Below, piece by piece: positions 44,330 through 56,103 of a stretch of 64,000 nucleotides of DNA. Source of the stretch: Algoriphagus aestuariicola (lineage in GTDB: Bacteria > Bacteroidota > Bacteroidia > Cytophagales > Cyclobacteriaceae). Location of the stretch: positions 248,001-312,000 of the forward strand of contig NZ_JAFKCW010000002.1 in NCBI RefSeq assembly GCF_017254835.1. Direction: 5' to 3'. The notes under the pieces are model-generated. The model had not been told where the DNA came from, did no database searches, and saw nothing but the letters and a program-made list of their open reading frames with translations. The first letter of the stretch is position 1. Each line of letters begins with the position of its first letter. The position numbers were made by a program, and so were the translations under genes.

Positions 44330-45157
44330 CTACCCATTCTGTATTTGCAGCTGAGACGGTGACATCCCAAATTGCTTTTTGAAAGCATGGGAAAAATGGG
44401 ACAAATTTTCGAAGCCTGTCTCCAGGTAAACATCAACAGGCTTCCTATCTGTCTTCAGAAGCTGTTCGCGTGCCAGTTCAAGTCTCTTTTGTGTAAGCCA
44501 GCGTTGGGGGCTGGTTTGGTAGATTTTTTGAAAATCCCGCTTGAAAGTGGTCAAACTTCGACCGGTAAGGAAACCGAATCTTTCCAAAGGCATGTTGAAC
44601 ATGAAGTTCCTTTCCATAAAAGCCTCAAGATCTATCTTGTATGGGTCCGAAAAATTTCCCAGAACTTGATCAATTCCTGCATCGGTATTTCGGAGGATAG
44701 TAATTGCTTCTTTGATTTTGAGTGCTGCGACTTCACTTGGGATCTTTTCCTTCAGTTCGAAATAAGGAACCAGCGACGCCAAACAACCGTCCAGCAAGGG
44801 ATGTCTGTCAAAGGCATAGACTCCAAGTTTGCCTTTGTCTGTCGTCTTCAAGCCGCTGATGCCATAAATTTCGCGAAGGACTTCCAGACTGAGGTGCATC
44901 GTGACAGCCTGGTGCGGCTGGCCTCCGCTGGGGTAATTGATAATCGTTGCCAGCTGGTTTCTTGGGATCAAAAACGTACTCCCCGACCCAAATCTCAAAG
45001 TTCTTTCGGCTTCAAGGATTTTGGTTTCTCCTGAAATCAGCCATACCAACAGATGCTCCTCAAAAGCAGCTTCTGTCCTGAACAACCTGCCGGTATAGCT
45101 GGATAGTTTTATTTTTGAATGAATATATTCTACCTCGTATTCAATTTCCTGGGCCAT
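44330..45157 (-). CDS. AraC-family transcriptional regulator
   Basis: 275 residues. An N-terminal cupin-like region (LLVWLISGETKILEAERT, then FLIPRNQLATI) is followed by a C-terminal double helix-turn-helix: LARFGFLTGRS-type segment (here LERFGFLTGRSLTTFKRDF) and VDVYLETGFENLSHFSHAFK, with the FGMSPSQLQ end. Its start lies 4 bp after the stop of the SDR gene, so both are co-transcribed and the SDR gene may be a target. Confidence 0.92.
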   Translation of the reverse strand: MAQEIEYEVEYIHSKIKLSSYTGRLFRTEAAFEEHLLVWLISGETKILEAERTLRFGSGSTFLIPRNQLATIINYPSGGQPHQAVTMHLSLEVLREIYGISGLKTTDKGKLGVYAFDRHPLLDGCLASLVPYFELKEKIPSEVAALKIKEAITILRNTDAGIDQVLGNFSDPYKIDLEAFMERNFMFNMPLERFGFLTGRSLTTFKRDFQKIYQTSPQRWLTQKRLELAREQLLKTDRKPVDVYLETGFENLSHFSHAFKKQFGMSPSQLQIQNG

Positions 45158-45161
45158 GAGC

Positions 45162-46166
45162 TCAATTTACATCAAAATCAAACCCCAACAACTCTTCGCT
45201 GAGCTCCCATAGTTTTAGGGCATTGCCCCGATCCAGCGAATAGGTTTTGACCCCACCTATCATCGCCAAGTCGGCGCTCAGGTCTGCGACGTCGGTATTT
45301 TCGCAATACACTCCGCCGATATGATCCAGCATGGGACTGACAGCACACCAGACAGTAGTAGAGGCGCCCTGAGGCAGCGTTTTTAAGGAAGCTGCGACTT
45401 CGGGCAAGATATTACCTTCGGCATCACAATATCCCAACTTTTGAAAGAGATCCATGGGCGCTTCCCGAGACAAATCCGTACCGCCTACTGCTCCAGGACA
45501 TAGTGAATAGCTTCGAACTCCATGGGTTTTGGCCCGATAGTCGAATTCTACCGAAAAGAGGTTGACCGCAGTTTTGGACTGCCCGTACCCAAGCAAGGTT
45601 TCATAAAGTCGCGTGTTGAAATTTGGGTCTTCAAAATCAAAATCGGAGAACTGATGTCCACCTGAGGAAACATTGACTACCCTAGCCCCCTTTGCTTTTT
45701 TGAGTGCAGGCCAAAGCTTTGCCGTCAGATGAAACATCCCCAGATAGTTGGTGGCCAGCTGGGATTCATACCCGCGCCCGTCCCTCCGAAGGGGTACCCA
45801 CATGATGCCCGCATTGTTGACCAGTAGATGCAGGGCGCTTCCAGAGTTGACAAATGATTCCGCAAAGGCATCAATTGATTCGGGAGACATTATGTCCAAC
45901 GCGTGTATCTCCACACGATCCAGGTCTTTTAGATTGGCTCGGGCCTTTTCCACGTTTCTTGCCGGAACGATCACTTGTGCCCCTGCTCCTGCTAAAGTCC
46001 TCACCGTCTCCAGCCCTATGCCCGAATTACCTCCTGTTACGATGGCCACCTTTCCTTTAAGGTCTATTCCCCTGATCACCTCAGCGGCAGTTGACTTTGC
46101 TCCAAAACCAGAACCCAGTGCTCGCTGAAGCGCTCCATTGTAATTTGTCTGTTCCATTTTTTTCAT
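45162..46166 (-). CDS. Short-chain dehydrogenase/reductase
   Basis: About 334 residues. The NAD(P) motif is GKVAIVTGGNSGIGLETV, then LLVNNAGIMWVP (NNAG), the catalytic Ser in VVNVSSGGHQ and the YxxxK pair in YGQSKTAVN. It is similar in layout to retinol-dehydrogenase/WW-domain oxidoreductase-like SDRs. I use the ATG at 46164-46166; a TTG lies five codons upstream. First gene of the SDR-AraC pair; the substrate is unknown. Confidence 0.92.
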   Translation of the reverse strand: MKKMEQTNYNGALQRALGSGFGAKSTAAEVIRGIDLKGKVAIVTGGNSGIGLETVRTLAGAGAQVIVPARNVEKARANLKDLDRVEIHALDIMSPESIDAFAESFVNSGSALHLLVNNAGIMWVPLRRDGRGYESQLATNYLGMFHLTAKLWPALKKAKGARVVNVSSGGHQFSDFDFEDPNFNTRLYETLLGYGQSKTAVNLFSVEFDYRAKTHGVRSYSLCPGAVGGTDLSREAPMDLFQKLGYCDAEGNILPEVAASLKTLPQGASTTVWCAVSPMLDHIGGVYCENTDVADLSADLAMIGGVKTYSLDRGNALKLWELSEELLGFDFDVN

Positions 46167-46349
46167 CGGTTTATGGAACAAAATTAGGCCACCAGGATTC
46201 GACGGACTTTGTTCAAAAGTCCAAATTTACTTTGTTCAGAAGGCCAATCCAGCAAGAAAACCTCGTCAGCCTTTTCCGACCAATAGTGTGATAGACAAAA
46301 GATGGGCTTTTTGCATGAAGAAAAAATCTGGATGGGATTTCTAAAAAAA

Positions 46350-46372
46350 AGCCGATCGGAGACCGACCGGCT
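46350..46372 (-). terminator. Bidirectional-type terminator after SusCD pair 3
   Basis: A 10-bp stem with one mismatch, AGCCGATCGG (46350-46359) / CCGACCGGCT (46363-46372), 3-nt loop. An A-run on its left side gives a U-run in the minus transcript coming from the SusD gene. Confidence 0.85.
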
Positions 46373-46465
46373 TTTTCCTTGGTACCATATGAGCATTTTT
46401 GAGAACGGCTATCTGGCTTGAAAAATGATTGTCAAAGCCGTTTCCATGGTCTATCGTTATACCGC

Positions 46466-48211
46466 TTAATATCCCGGGTTTTGTACCAAAAATCCCGGCA
46501 GATTGGAAGCCCCATCAATGGCCCGCTGCGGGATGGGGAACAATCTCTTGTTCACGTCGCGATCCGTCTTTTCCGTCCAAGTATCTTCATATTTCCCAAA
46601 TCGGATTTGATAAGTTCTTCGCAATCCCTCCCAATACAATTCAAACCCGGACTCTCTGAACAGGATATCCAGATCCAGGGTATTCAAAGGTGCTGGAGTC
46701 TGCGCAGGACGCGCTGTACGGGAAGTTCTCAAGGTATTGACATCCGCTAAAGCACCTGCCGCATCTCCTTTTCTCAGTTTGGCTTCAGCCCGCATAAGGT
46801 AAACCTCTCCCAAACGGATCAAAACGATATCCACACTACTCCTGGAGCAGCAATCCGTCGCTGTTCGGCTAAACTGATATTTTGAAAATCGGTGTCCGGT
46901 ATTGTGGAGACTACCTTCGTTGGTAAAATCCACCTGGAAGGTATGGTCTACATAGCGGATGTTTGCCCCGCTGCTTCTGCGGTTGATCACCGGATAGACC
47001 CTGACTTTGCCGTCTTCGCATCGAATGATATTCCCACTGCCATCTTTCCGAGGTCCCCAGATTACGCCCCGAAGGATTCCCCGGTCCATTTCAAAATCCT
47101 CTGCCTCGACGCAGTAATAATGATCCGCATCATTGGTGGGGTCTACTCCAGCCAAATTCCTGAGTTCCTGAGGGATAATCGTATTTTCCTGAAAAAACCG
47201 GGCGTCTGCGTCTGCAGGGTCCACATTTCCATAGGCATCATACCAAGTCTGGACAAAATCTGGAGTTGCGGCAACTGCATCGGTCCCCCTAGTACTTGGA
47301 AATTCAGGTCTTGGCACCTGATCCCCAGAGATAGACCAATACTGCCATCTGCTATGCTCCGTCTGCAGTACACCTCGCTGATCCAATGAGAAGATAATCT
47401 CGGGATTGGTGTTGTTGTTGTCATTAAATAGCTCGAAGTACTCAGGTGACAGAGAATACGGACCATTGATGATACTGTTGGTGTACTGGATCACTTTATC
47501 CATATCCTCGGGTCTGAATTCTGGGGTACCATAGGGATCCCGATAAACCGCTGCATTGAGATAGAGCCTTGCCAGCAGAGCCTCAACTGCATGTTTGTTC
47601 ATTCTTCCCGGCCCATTGCTATCACTTATCACCGTGACTACAGAAAGAAGCTCTGATTCCAAATACTCCACCGCATCCTGTCCTCTGAGAATCTCTGATT
47701 GTTCGTCAGAGCGGTCCTTTCTAAAAACCAATCCCCAATTGTCCAAAGCCAGAAGGTTGAGATACGCTTTGATTGCCACCATTTCATAAAGTGGATTCTG
47801 CGCGGCTGCATTCCCGTTTTCCACTTCCAGAAGTAATTGTTCTTCGGCAGCCACCGCTCTTGACAAGGCCAAGGTAATATTAGTCCACGTGTCTCCCACG
47901 AGGCTATTTCCGGGAGTCACAAGGTGTTGGTGTACCGCGATGAATTTTCCTCCATCAAACCAGTCGGTTCCTCCTCTATATGGCAAAATACCCTCGTCGG
48001 AAGCAACTTCCTGCAGGCCAAAATTGGCCGTATGCAGCCAAACCTGTCTCAGCATGCCATAGACCGGAGCGATCGATCCGCTCACAATTTCGGCTTGCCC
48101 CGTTCCCGTAAGGGATTCGTCCAGGATCTCCTCATTGAGATCGGTGCAACTCAGAAACCCGAGTAAAAAGACCGCAGTTGGAGCGAGTTTTATATAGTTA
48201 AGAATTTTCAT
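46466..48211 (-). CDS. SusD/RagB-family lipoprotein (pair 3)
   Basis: 581 residues, lipobox LSC (Cys22) followed by TDLNEEILDESLTG. SusD features include VAIKAYLNLLALDNWGLVFRK, HAVEALLARLYLNAAVY, LGEVYLMRAEAKLRKGDAAGAL and the C-terminal ELYWEGLRRTYQIRFGKY, which is the usual fold end (RR-D-IRFG). It is larger than the other two SusD proteins in the window. It lies 45 bp after the SusC-3 stop and ends at a terminator. Confidence 0.93.
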   Translation of the reverse strand: MKILNYIKLAPTAVFLLGFLSCTDLNEEILDESLTGTGQAEIVSGSIAPVYGMLRQVWLHTANFGLQEVASDEGILPYRGGTDWFDGGKFIAVHQHLVTPGNSLVGDTWTNITLALSRAVAAEEQLLLEVENGNAAAQNPLYEMVAIKAYLNLLALDNWGLVFRKDRSDEQSEILRGQDAVEYLESELLSVVTVISDSNGPGRMNKHAVEALLARLYLNAAVYRDPYGTPEFRPEDMDKVIQYTNSIINGPYSLSPEYFELFNDNNNTNPEIIFSLDQRGVLQTEHSRWQYWSISGDQVPRPEFPSTRGTDAVAATPDFVQTWYDAYGNVDPADADARFFQENTIIPQELRNLAGVDPTNDADHYYCVEAEDFEMDRGILRGVIWGPRKDGSGNIIRCEDGKVRVYPVINRRSSGANIRYVDHTFQVDFTNEGSLHNTGHRFSKYQFSRTATDCCSRSSVDIVLIRLGEVYLMRAEAKLRKGDAAGALADVNTLRTSRTARPAQTPAPLNTLDLDILFRESGFELYWEGLRRTYQIRFGKYEDTWTEKTDRDVNKRLFPIPQRAIDGASNLPGFLVQNPGY

Positions 48212-48256
48212 TTGCTTGAATAGTTTAAAGATTTTGTCCTTTGGGTAATTGGGAGA

Positions 48257-51200
48257 TTAGAAGGTGACATTCAGACTGACCATAAAAGTCCTTGCCCTCG
48301 GGTAGGTAAACCGGTCAATGCCAAAAGTCTGGATTCCTCCAGACGTGGAGCCCGTATTCATTTCCGGATCAAAGCCCGTGTAGTCCGTGATGACAAACAA
48401 ATTTTGTCCAACCAGGGAAAGGCGGATGTTTTGAAAAGAAGAACCCAAGCCAACTTTTTCAGGATTTAGGCTATAGCCCAATGTCGCATTGTTCAGTCTG
48501 AAGAAGGAACCGTTTTCCAGGTAGCGGGTAGATACCGTGTTGGAATTGTTAAACGATTCCTCCGGAAACTGCACTGCAAAATCGGTGGTATTGTTGGATC
48601 GGGAGAGCTGCCCTTTGGTGAAAAGAGACATCGCCGTATGATTGAAGATTTTGCTTCCCGAGATACCATTGAAATTTAAACCAAGGTCAAACCCTTTGTA
48701 CCGGAAGTTGGAAGTGATCCCGTAAATCAGTTTCGGAATGGCACTACCTACCACACTACGATCATTGTCGAGGATCTGACCATCTCCATTGACGTCCACG
48801 AATTGATTGAGTCCGTCCTCTCCTATTCCGTCGAACTGAAGCATATAAAATGCACCGATTGGCTGATTGTTGATATACCCGTTGATGGTAGCGCCTGTCT
48901 GCCCGGCGCCCTGGGCTGCCCCCGTGGTCAACACGGAATAAGGAGAATCCCTAACCTCATTTTGGATAAAGGTGATATTGCCCCCTACTTCATAGGAAAA
49001 TGCGCGCTGGGTTTTGGAACTGTAGTTCAATGCCAGCTCGACACCACTGTTGTAGATCTTCATATCCTCAATATTGTCCCAATAGGTAGAGGTGGGCTGT
49101 ACAGGGTCTGGGGGCACTACTTCCAGAAGGATATTTGAGGACACCTTGTGGAAATAATCCAAGGTACCCGTCAACTGAAAATCAAAAAATGCAAAGTCAA
49201 TCCCGGCATCAAACTGGGTAGAGACCTCCCATTGCAAATCCGGGTTGGCCAGTCTGGTAAACACAATCCCATAAGGATAGCTATCGAGGGTGTTACCATC
49301 CGTGTCAATTGGATAAGTATTCAAACTTCCCGAACCGTTGGCCAAGCGATCCTCTGAATAGCTCGCTTTGGTGATTTTGGAGGGTATTTCCTGATTTCCG
49401 GTTTGACCCCAGCTGGATCTAAGTTTCAGGTTGTTGAATGGAGAATTCGCCATGAATGGCTCCTTGCTGATATTCCAGCCCAGAGCAAAGGAAGGGAAAT
49501 AACCGTATTTGTTGTTATCCCCGAATTTCGAAGAACCATCCGCTCTGAAAGTCGCCGTAAACAGGTATTTCTCGTCATAGACATAGTTTACCCGGCCAAA
49601 GAAAGACTGAAGTTCATTTTTGACGGCAGATGAATTGACGATTGTCGGAAATTCGCTGGTGCTGTTGTGGTCTTGGTACCTCGGCTCAATATTGTTTGCG
49701 GCAAACCCCCTGGATGAGGTTCCTCTGAACTCATCCAAAAATGTCTGGTAGGAATGCCCTGCCAATACGGTGAGATTATTCTTGTACTTGATCCAGTTGT
49801 AGGTGAGGGTATTTTCGACCAAGCTATTGGTATTGGCCGAGATCAACTCATCCAAAGTGCCGTCGGAAACATTGGATTCATTGACCACCTCAGTGTAGGG
49901 GCGATATTGGACATACCTGCTCGTATTGGAATAATCCACCCCGAGATTCAGTTTGTAGGTAAGTCCGTCGAAGAGCTCAAATGAAGGAGATATCGTACCA
50001 AGAATCCGGTTGTTGGCAGCATCATCGCTGTACAGTTCATTCCTTTTGATGGGATTGAGCGCATTCGTATTCAACAAAGTCGGTTCGCCATTTGTGTAGG
50101 CGGGTATCGTCGGGTTGAGATAGAGCATGTCGCTGATGATGGACCCCATAGCGGGACGAATATTTTCCGTATAAGACGCTGTCAGATTATAATCCACCAA
50201 TAGCCTACCAGAGAATGCTTTTTGGGTCATATTGAGTTTTCCCGAGTAGCGTGTCAACTCTGAATTTTTCAGAATACCTTCCTGACTTTGATAGCCAAGA
50301 GAGGCGAAATAGGAAAATCTCTCAGGATTGGCTCCGCTCATGGACAAATTGTAATCTTGGGAAAAGCCAACCTGGGTCAATTCGTCCTGCCATCTGGTAT
50401 CGCCTTCAAAATCTTCCAAGTTGCCACCTACGGCCACCACCTGTCTTCGAAACTCATCCGCATCAAATACGTCGATCTGCTTGGACATAGAAGACCAAGC
50501 GATCGATGCAGAAAGACTTACTTGTGAGGACCCCGCTTTTCCCTTTTTTGTAGTGATCACGATGACCCCGTTGGAGGCTCTGGATCCATACAGTGCGGTG
50601 GCGCTGGCATCTTTCAATACATCGATGCTTTCGATGTCGTTTGGATTCAAAAAATTGAGTGGATTCGAGGCTATCCCGGTATCGGAATTGTCCAATAAAA
50701 ACCCATCCAAGACATAGAGTGGTTGGGTGCCGGATCTCAAGCTACCGATCCCGCGAATGATCACATTTTGATTCGCTCCCGGTTCTCCACTTGTGGAAGT
50801 GATATTCACCCCGGACACTTTGCCCTGAATCAAGTCCACCGGATTGGTAATTACGCCCTTGTTGAAGCTTTCCTGTTTTACCGAGCCTATCGCGCCTGTG
50901 ACATCCGAACGTTTTTGTGTTCCATAGCCGACCACCACGACTTCGTTAAGTTGGGAGCTTTCCGGCTCAAGTTGGATAGTCAAAGTGTTCTTTCCAGCAA
51001 CGGGGACTTCCTGCGGTGTGTATCCCAGATAAGAAATTACCAACACAGCCTCCGTATCTACCTCAATGGAAAAATTTCCATCCAGATCCGTGATCGTACC
51101 CGTAGTGGTGCCTTTTACCAGAATCGCGGCACCAGGCAAAGGTGCACCGGTTTCATCCTTCACGGAACCCATTATAATTTCCCGGGAATTCTCCCGAAAA

Positions 51201-51316
51201 TAAGATCCTGAAGGCTCGGCATGAAGTCCCGAAAGACCCGATAAGAAAAGGAATAATCCGCTCAAAATTATCGTCAAAAGCGAATTGAACCTCTTTACAA
51301 GTGTAAAATTTCCCAT
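48257..51316 (-). CDS. SusC/RagA-family TonB-linked transporter (pair 3)
   Basis: 1019 residues. Signal peptide, carboxypeptidase-like domain (about 48-126, MGSVKDETGAPLPGAAILVK), TonB plug (LNEVVVVGYGTQKRSDVTGA) and barrel ending in RTFMVSLNVTF. No STN domain and no sigma/anti-sigma genes nearby, so it is under a different control than pair 2. Its length equals that of SusC-1 by coincidence; the two differ in plug sequence. The ligand is unknown, and no degradative enzyme is next to it. Confidence 0.95.
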   Translation of the reverse strand: MGNFTLVKRFNSLLTIILSGLFLFLSGLSGLHAEPSGSYFRENSREIIMGSVKDETGAPLPGAAILVKGTTTGTITDLDGNFSIEVDTEAVLVISYLGYTPQEVPVAGKNTLTIQLEPESSQLNEVVVVGYGTQKRSDVTGAIGSVKQESFNKGVITNPVDLIQGKVSGVNITSTSGEPGANQNVIIRGIGSLRSGTQPLYVLDGFLLDNSDTGIASNPLNFLNPNDIESIDVLKDASATALYGSRASNGVIVITTKKGKAGSSQVSLSASIAWSSMSKQIDVFDADEFRRQVVAVGGNLEDFEGDTRWQDELTQVGFSQDYNLSMSGANPERFSYFASLGYQSQEGILKNSELTRYSGKLNMTQKAFSGRLLVDYNLTASYTENIRPAMGSIISDMLYLNPTIPAYTNGEPTLLNTNALNPIKRNELYSDDAANNRILGTISPSFELFDGLTYKLNLGVDYSNTSRYVQYRPYTEVVNESNVSDGTLDELISANTNSLVENTLTYNWIKYKNNLTVLAGHSYQTFLDEFRGTSSRGFAANNIEPRYQDHNSTSEFPTIVNSSAVKNELQSFFGRVNYVYDEKYLFTATFRADGSSKFGDNNKYGYFPSFALGWNISKEPFMANSPFNNLKLRSSWGQTGNQEIPSKITKASYSEDRLANGSGSLNTYPIDTDGNTLDSYPYGIVFTRLANPDLQWEVSTQFDAGIDFAFFDFQLTGTLDYFHKVSSNILLEVVPPDPVQPTSTYWDNIEDMKIYNSGVELALNYSSKTQRAFSYEVGGNITFIQNEVRDSPYSVLTTGAAQGAGQTGATINGYINNQPIGAFYMLQFDGIGEDGLNQFVDVNGDGQILDNDRSVVGSAIPKLIYGITSNFRYKGFDLGLNFNGISGSKIFNHTAMSLFTKGQLSRSNNTTDFAVQFPEESFNNSNTVSTRYLENGSFFRLNNATLGYSLNPEKVGLGSSFQNIRLSLVGQNLFVITDYTGFDPEMNTGSTSGGIQTFGIDRFTYPRARTFMVSLNVTF

Positions 51317-51347
51317 AGTTAAAAGGTTTAAAATGAATAATAATGAG

Positions 51348-51355
51348 CAAAAGTA
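51348..51355 (-). promoter_or_regulatory. -7 element for SusCD pair 3
   Basis: TACTTTTG on the minus strand, full match to TAnnTTTG, placing the transcript start about 28 nt before the ATG. Confidence 0.4.
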
Positions 51356-51807
51356 GAGCTGAAAAACTGCCTGGGAGGAACCCTACAATCACTAGATTAT
51401 GAACTTACTTAATCGATATTTTTGAAGAATGAACCTAATATTTACCATAAAATCACTTTTGTATTAGGAAATCATTAAGGCTTAGGTTCCGAGAGCAGAA
51501 AAAAGGCAGTAAAATATTGTTAATCAATCGATAGCAACAGCATTAATTTAGCGAACAATAGATTTTGACACAAATGCAGATAGGAAAATCGTTGGCGAAT
51601 CTTATCCGCTGAAACGTTCAAACGACGCTCCTCCTGCTTAAATCAATCTCACCGCGAAGAGTAGTCAAAAATCCCCCATCTGCGACCTTGACATTATGCA
51701 ATAACCGAATCCAATTGGCGATGAAATAGGCACGGGAAAAGGTGGTTCAAAGTATCATTTTCCACGGCTAACCTCAGTTCGAGACCAGCCAACAAATAAA
51801 TATACCC

Positions 51808-51815
51808 TATCTTTG
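51808..51815 (+). promoter_or_regulatory. -7 element of the ABC-F gene promoter
   Basis: TATCTTTG, full match to TAnnTTTG, 25 bp before the ATG at 51841; no -33 box at the usual distance. Confidence 0.5.
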
Positions 51816-51825
51816 CCCCTCTTAA

Positions 51826-53460
<1,635 letters not shown>

Positions 53461-53470
53461 ACGCTAGGCC

Positions 53471-54868
53471 TTGCTGCTGACCGCGATCATCTGCTATCTG
53501 GCGATCACCATCGCCGTCGGAGCTTGGGCTTCCAAGCTGGTAAAGAGCTCCAAGGATTTCGTGTTGGCGGGTCGTTCCCTTCCGCTATTTCTCTCAGCAT
53601 CCGCACTTTTTGCGACATGGTTTGGCTCCGAAACGATTTTCGGAGCCTCTTCTGTTTTTTTGGAGGAAGGTCTCATCGGAGTAATAGAGGATCCCTTTGG
53701 CGGTGCACTTTGCCTAATTCTGTTCGGTATGTTCTACCTCCGCCCCATGTATCGCATGGGCGTGCTGACCATCGGGGATGTCTTTGAGCAGACCTTCGGA
53801 AAGCAGGTGGAGTTTTTCGCGACAGTTTTTATGGTGCCGGTTTTTTTTGGCTACGTTGCCGCCCAGCTAGTAGCCTTGAGCCTAATCTTCGGCACGGTGA
53901 CCGGACTTTCACTAACTGAGGGAATCTTTCTTTCGGCGGGGATAGTGGTAGTCTATACTTTCCTCGGAGGGATGTGGGCGGTGTCCATCACGGACTTTAT
54001 CCAAACTGCCATGATCGTGATCGGGCTCTTGGCAGTGAGCGTGATGATTGCCGAGGAAGCTGGTGGAGTTGGAAAAATCCTCAGCGAAGCCCCTCCTGAG
54101 ACCTTTCGCTTTATTCCCGAGGGAGACTTCAGCGACTGGACCAATTACCTGGGAGCTTGGATCATCCTCGGTCTGGGAAGTATACCTAGCCAGGATATCT
54201 ACCAGCGGGTGATGTCCTCCAAGAGCGAGAAAGTGGCCGTTCGCTCAACTTACCTTGCCGGTGGCTTTTACCTGACCTTTGGACTTTTGCCTCTTTTTAT
54301 CGCACTTGGAGCAAAAGCCCTCTATCCCGAGCTCTACCTCGAAAACAAGCAAATGCTCCTCCCCTCCATGGTTTTGGCACACGGAGGACTTCCCGTTCAA
54401 ATCATTTTCTTTGGCGCATTGATCTCCGCAGTCATGAGCACTGCAAGCTCGGGCTTACTCGCCCCGGCTGCCTTGATCTCCGAAAACCTCGTCAAACCGC
54501 TTTTCCGGGGTAAGCTGAGGGATAGAGAATTGCTTTGGCTCCTGAGGGCAAATGTGCTACTCGTCGCCTTGATCTCCACCTACATGGCCACCCGAGACTC
54601 CAACATCTACGAATTGGTCGCCGGTGCCTCCATCCTCCTACTCGTCTCGCTTTTCGCTCCACTGACCGCTGGTTTGTATTGGAAAAGAGCCTCCAAACTC
54701 GGAGCTATTTCCTCCATGGTGGTTGGGATGTTGACCTACCTGATCTGCGATAGCATCGAATTCGCTATAGATTCGCATGTTTTCGGACTTTTCGCCAGTA
54801 TCTTTGCCATGATCTTGGGAAGCCTACTCTTTCCCGACCCAACCCACAGCCCTGATGAACTATCCTAA
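53471..54868 (+). CDS. Sodium:solute symporter family protein
   Basis: 465 residues with about 12-13 membrane helices. The SSS signature areas are SKDFVLAGRSLPLFLSASA, the unwound helix ATWFGSETIFGASS, and GLGSIPSQDIYQRVMSSKS. Later ISAVMSTASSGLLAPA holds the Ser/Thr Na2-site segment. It imports an unknown solute with sodium. The start is TTG at 53471: a TAG stop is only two codons upstream and no other start exists before the first helix. It begins 10 bp after the ABC-F stop, and its 3' end overlaps the methyltransferase gene by 14 bp. Confidence 0.92.
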   Translation: MLLTAIICYLAITIAVGAWASKLVKSSKDFVLAGRSLPLFLSASALFATWFGSETIFGASSVFLEEGLIGVIEDPFGGALCLILFGMFYLRPMYRMGVLTIGDVFEQTFGKQVEFFATVFMVPVFFGYVAAQLVALSLIFGTVTGLSLTEGIFLSAGIVVVYTFLGGMWAVSITDFIQTAMIVIGLLAVSVMIAEEAGGVGKILSEAPPETFRFIPEGDFSDWTNYLGAWIILGLGSIPSQDIYQRVMSSKSEKVAVRSTYLAGGFYLTFGLLPLFIALGAKALYPELYLENKQMLLPSMVLAHGGLPVQIIFFGALISAVMSTASSGLLAPAALISENLVKPLFRGKLRDRELLWLLRANVLLVALISTYMATRDSNIYELVAGASILLLVSLFAPLTAGLYWKRASKLGAISSMVVGMLTYLICDSIEFAIDSHVFGLFASIFAMILGSLLFPDPTHSPDELS

Positions 54869-56036
54869 ACTAGTACTACAAAAAGGAAAAGAAGTCTCTC
54901 TGCTCCGCCGCCACCACTGGGTGTTTTCCGGAGCTATTGCCAAGGCCGATCCCGGTATAGAAAACGGCGATTTGGTGGCTGTTTATTCCTCTCGCAATGA
55001 CTTTTTAGGCATCGGCCATTTTTCCCAAGGATCGATCATGGTTCGTATTATTTCCTTTGAAGAACGTGAGATTGATCTCGCTTTTTGGGAGGAAAGAATC
55101 ACTTCCGCTTATGCTTTGAGACAAAACCTTGGACTTACTGATAATCAGGAAACTAACATCTATAGACTAGTCCATGGAGAAGGTGATTTGCTACCGGGAT
55201 TGATTGTCGACTTCTACAATAGGACGGCGGTGATCCAAGCCCACCATGTAGGCATGCATCGCCACGTCACCGAGATATCGGAGGCATTGCGTGCTGTCCT
55301 GGGAGAAAAACTGGAAGGGGTCTACGACAAAAGCGCCGAGACTTTGCCCAAAAATCTAGGCATCGAATCTAACGAATGGGTGTGGGGAAAAGCCGAAACC
55401 GATCTCGTGAAGGAATACGGCGCGACTTACAAAATCGACTGGGAGAAAGGCCAAAAAACAGGCTTCTTCATCGACCAGCGGGAAAACCGAAAGCTGGTTT
55501 CGACCTACTCCAAGGGAAAGAAAGTGCTAAATACCTTCTGCTACTCTGGCGGATTTTCCGTCTTGGCGCTGAACGAGGGCGCGTCCGAGGTTCATTCAGT
55601 CGACATCTCAGCCAAAGCCATTGAGCTCACCGAGCAAAATGTAGCGTTGAATTCTGGATTTGCGGCAAAACACCAATCCATCGTGGCCGACGTGGTCAAA
55701 TACATCCGTGAAATCGGAGACGATTTTGACCTGATTGTCTTGGATCCCCCTGCCTTTGCAAAAAATATCAAGGCGCGCCACAACGCCGTGCAGGCTTACA
55801 AGCGTCTCAATGCCGAAGCATTGCGAAAGATCAAGCCAGGAGGAATCCTTTTCACGTTCTCCTGCTCCCAAGTCGTGGACAAGAGCCTTTTTGTACATAC
55901 CATCACCGCGGCAGCCATGGAAAGCGGCAGAAAGGTGAAAATCCTCCACCAACTCACCCAGCCTGCAGATCATCCAGTCAATATCTTTCATCCTGAAACT
56001 GAATACCTAAAAGGTCTCGTGCTTTATGTCGAGTAA
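54855..56036 (+). CDS. rlmI: RlmI-like 23S rRNA methyltransferase
   Basis: 393 residues with a PUA domain (1-75, KLVLQKGKEVSLLRRHHWVFSGAI), a central EEHEE-like region and a class I methyltransferase domain (from about 190; VLNTFCYSGGFSVLALNEGA for SAM, LIVLDPPAFAKN as motif IV, FTFSCSQ as motif VI). This architecture is that of RlmI, which makes m5C1962 in E. coli 23S rRNA. The exact nucleotide is inferred. The ATG lies inside the symporter gene end, indicating coupled translation. Confidence 0.88.
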   Translation: MNYPKLVLQKGKEVSLLRRHHWVFSGAIAKADPGIENGDLVAVYSSRNDFLGIGHFSQGSIMVRIISFEEREIDLAFWEERITSAYALRQNLGLTDNQETNIYRLVHGEGDLLPGLIVDFYNRTAVIQAHHVGMHRHVTEISEALRAVLGEKLEGVYDKSAETLPKNLGIESNEWVWGKAETDLVKEYGATYKIDWEKGQKTGFFIDQRENRKLVSTYSKGKKVLNTFCYSGGFSVLALNEGASEVHSVDISAKAIELTEQNVALNSGFAAKHQSIVADVVKYIREIGDDFDLIVLDPPAFAKNIKARHNAVQAYKRLNAEALRKIKPGGILFTFSCSQVVDKSLFVHTITAAAMESGRKVKILHQLTQPADHPVNIFHPETEYLKGLVLYVE

Positions 56037-56103
56037 GATTCGCTCCCTCCTCTGCCTCTCCAAATGACATTTCTGCTATTTTCAACCCACTAAACAAGAA
56101 CTC

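Noticed and set aside
26820-51316. Polysaccharide utilisation loci
   Set aside because: Three SusCD pairs exist, but no glycoside hydrolase, polysaccharide lyase, sulfatase or hybrid two-component regulator lies near any of them, so a polysaccharide role cannot be claimed.
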